This document shows, in pieces, positions 3,897 through 5,263 of a stretch of DNA of 5,263 nucleotides. The notes beneath the pieces are model-generated. The model saw only the letters and a list, made by a program, of their open reading frames with translations. It was not told the origin of the DNA and ran no database searches. A program made the position numbers and the translations under genes. Source of the DNA: an uncultured Candidatus Saccharibacteria bacterium (lineage in GTDB: Bacteria; Patescibacteriota; Saccharimonadia; CAILAD01; GCA-016700035); the NCBI GenBank assembly GCA_937996675.1, contig CALKUN010000074.1, positions 1 through 5,263 of the forward strand. The letters run 5' to 3'. The number at the start of each line of letters is the position of its first letter. Position 1 is the first letter of the stretch.

Positions 3897-5263
3897 TTAT
3901 TCGAGAACGGCTTTGATTCGGCGCACGCCAGAAGAAGAGCTTTCTTCTTTGGCGATGCGGAAATGACCTAGCTCGCCTGTGCGAGCGACGTGTGGACCAC
4001 CGCAAATTTCACGACTATACCAGTCGCCGTCATTATTCCCAACAGTGTAGACCTTTACGACATCAGGATACTTCTCACCAAAAGCGCCGAGAGCACCAGC
4101 CTCAAAGGCAGCGTCCTTATCCATCTCAATATATTCGATCGGAAGATTGCGTTCGATTACATCGTTAACGGTCTTCTCTACCTCGGCAATTTGCTCAGGT
4201 GTCATCTTCTCATGATGGCTAAAGTCAAAGCGGAGCCGCTCGGAAGTGTTATTGCTCCCACGCTGCATGACGTGATCGCCGAGAACATTACGAAGTGCCT
4301 TGTACATGAGATGAGTCGCCGTGTGATATTGAATCGTCTTAGCAGAATGGTCGGCTAGACCACCCTTGAACTGACCGGCTGAAGCAGTGCGACTACGGTC
4401 CTTTTGTTCGGCTAGCAGTCGATCAAAATCATCACGCCAATTTTTGTCGACGGGCACAGATTCCTTCTCGGCCTCCTCAATAGACAGCTCAGCCGGAAAA
4501 CCAAAAGTGTCAGATAGCTGGAAGATAAGCTTGCCCGTGAGGGGCGTGCGGTTGCCGGTCGGCACCGGTGGGCGCTGTTCAAAGTCCAGCTCAGTGGTAC
4601 GCTTCTTGAACTCTTTGAGGCCACGCTCAAGGGTAATGCGAAACTGATCTTCTTCGGCGACCAGTACTGCAAGAACCTCACCGGCCTGCTCAACGACCTC
4701 TGGATGAGAGTCTTTGTAGATTTCCACAACGGTCGGAATAACTGCTGACATTAGGTTGTTTTCTATGCCGAGCTCTAATCCACGTCGCACAGCTCGACGA
4801 ATGACACGGCGCATGACATACCCCTGGGTGGTATTGCTTGGCCGCACTCCATCAACTGCCAAGAATACCGAGCCTCGAATATGGTCGGCCACGATCCTCA
4901 TCGCTACAGTGTTATCTTCGTAGGATAGGCCAGTTAGTTCGACGAGCTTCTCAATCAACGGCCAGAATACGCTAATGCGAAAGAAGTCCGGACTATCGAT
5001 TGCAGCGGCAGCCAGACGCTCGAAGCCAGCTCCGAAGTCGACGTTCTTGTGGCGAAGCTCCTCAAAGCCTTCAGCTCGCTTCACATAGACCATGAAGACA
5101 TTATTCCCAATCTCGACGAAGCGTCCGCAGTCGCAGTTGGGGTGACATTGCGCCCCGTAAGCCGTGTCGTGTTCTATCTCAGTAAACTCATAGAACATTT
5201 CGCTGTTCGGGCCACCCGGCTCCCCCACTGGCATATTGCTTGGTACTCCGGCGCGGCTCCACC
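3897..5263 (-). CDS. alaS: Alanine--tRNA ligase, C-terminal 454 residues (5' end outside window)
   Basis: AlaRS charges tRNA-Ala with alanine and clears mischarged serine or glycine. The frame is open to the right edge and starts mid-protein with WSRAGVPSNMPVGEPGGP, so its true start lies beyond the window. In order it shows part of the class II catalytic core with motif 3 GAGFERL (5013-5033), a cysteine cluster C-x3-C-x-C before FVEIGNNVFM (5127-5147), and the tRNA-recognition domain with SDTFGFPAEL. The editing domain follows, with HTATH (4311-4325) and CGGPH (3990-4004), the HxxxH and CxxxH zinc-site pattern. The protein stops at KAVLE, just after the editing domain, so the usual C-Ala region is missing. 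The beta-barrel that normally precedes HTATH also seems absent: only about 20 residues separate the SR-rich linker from HTATH. The editing site looks intact. Confidence 0.93.
   Translation of the reverse strand, partial: WSRAGVPSNMPVGEPGGPNSEMFYEFTEIEHDTAYGAQCHPNCDCGRFVEIGNNVFMVYVKRAEGFEELRHKNVDFGAGFERLAAAAIDSPDFFRISVFWPLIEKLVELTGLSYEDNTVAMRIVADHIRGSVFLAVDGVRPSNTTQGYVMRRVIRRAVRRGLELGIENNLMSAVIPTVVEIYKDSHPEVVEQAGEVLAVLVAEEDQFRITLERGLKEFKKRTTELDFEQRPPVPTGNRTPLTGKLIFQLSDTFGFPAELSIEEAEKESVPVDKNWRDDFDRLLAEQKDRSRTASAGQFKGGLADHSAKTIQYHTATHLMYKALRNVLGDHVMQRGSNNTSERLRFDFSHHEKMTPEQIAEVEKTVNDVIERNLPIEYIEMDKDAAFEAGALGAFGEKYPDVVKVYTVGNNDGDWYSREICGGPHVARTGELGHFRIAKEESSSSGVRRIKAVLE

Noticed and set aside
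3990..4358. Plus-strand frame of 122 codons inside alaS
   Set aside because: It is an antisense shadow of the editing-domain region, which carries clear AlaRS motifs on the minus strand.

Overview
The window looks like chromosomal DNA of a Patescibacteria (CPR) bacterium, most probably a Saccharibacteria (TM7) relative. The reasons are recognition of protein style, not a search: a compact alanyl-tRNA synthetase that ends right after its editing domain, and a partial protein at the left edge whose N-terminus resembles a CPR-typical family. TGA is used as a stop by three genes (stops at 256-258, 742-744 and 3722-3724). This argues against the SR1/Gracilibacteria lineages, which read TGA as glycine.

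Layout, left to right. Positions 1-142 (minus) hold the first 47 codons of a gene that leaves the window, with its own promoter. An intrinsic terminator at 203-223 closes the next unit upstream. That unit has two small three-helix membrane proteins of unknown function (256-681 and 742-1044, both minus), driven by a strong promoter at 1075-1103 just past the end of ftsA. An FtsA-like actin-fold cell-division protein follows (1112-2401, minus), with no ftsZ beside it in the window. A divergent intergenic region (2402-2535) separates ftsA from a plus-strand operon. The operon contains a CDP-alcohol phosphatidyltransferase (2536-3393) with a perfect catalytic signature, then three tightly packed small genes of 49, 51 and 41 codons (3416-3849), closed by a terminator at 3861-3891. 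The right end is the 3' part of alaS (3897-5263, minus), convergent with that operon.

The window mixes cell division (FtsA), membrane lipid head-group chemistry (CDP-alcohol phosphatidyltransferase), translation (AlaS) and several unrecognised small membrane proteins. The most interesting part is the run of three tiny genes behind the phospholipid enzyme. They have ribosome binding sites or stop/start coupling and look genuinely translated, and I recognise none of them. The second point of interest is the reduced architecture of AlaS. I see no tRNA, rRNA, CRISPR, insertion sequence or long repeat, and no stretch over 300 bases lacks a gene.
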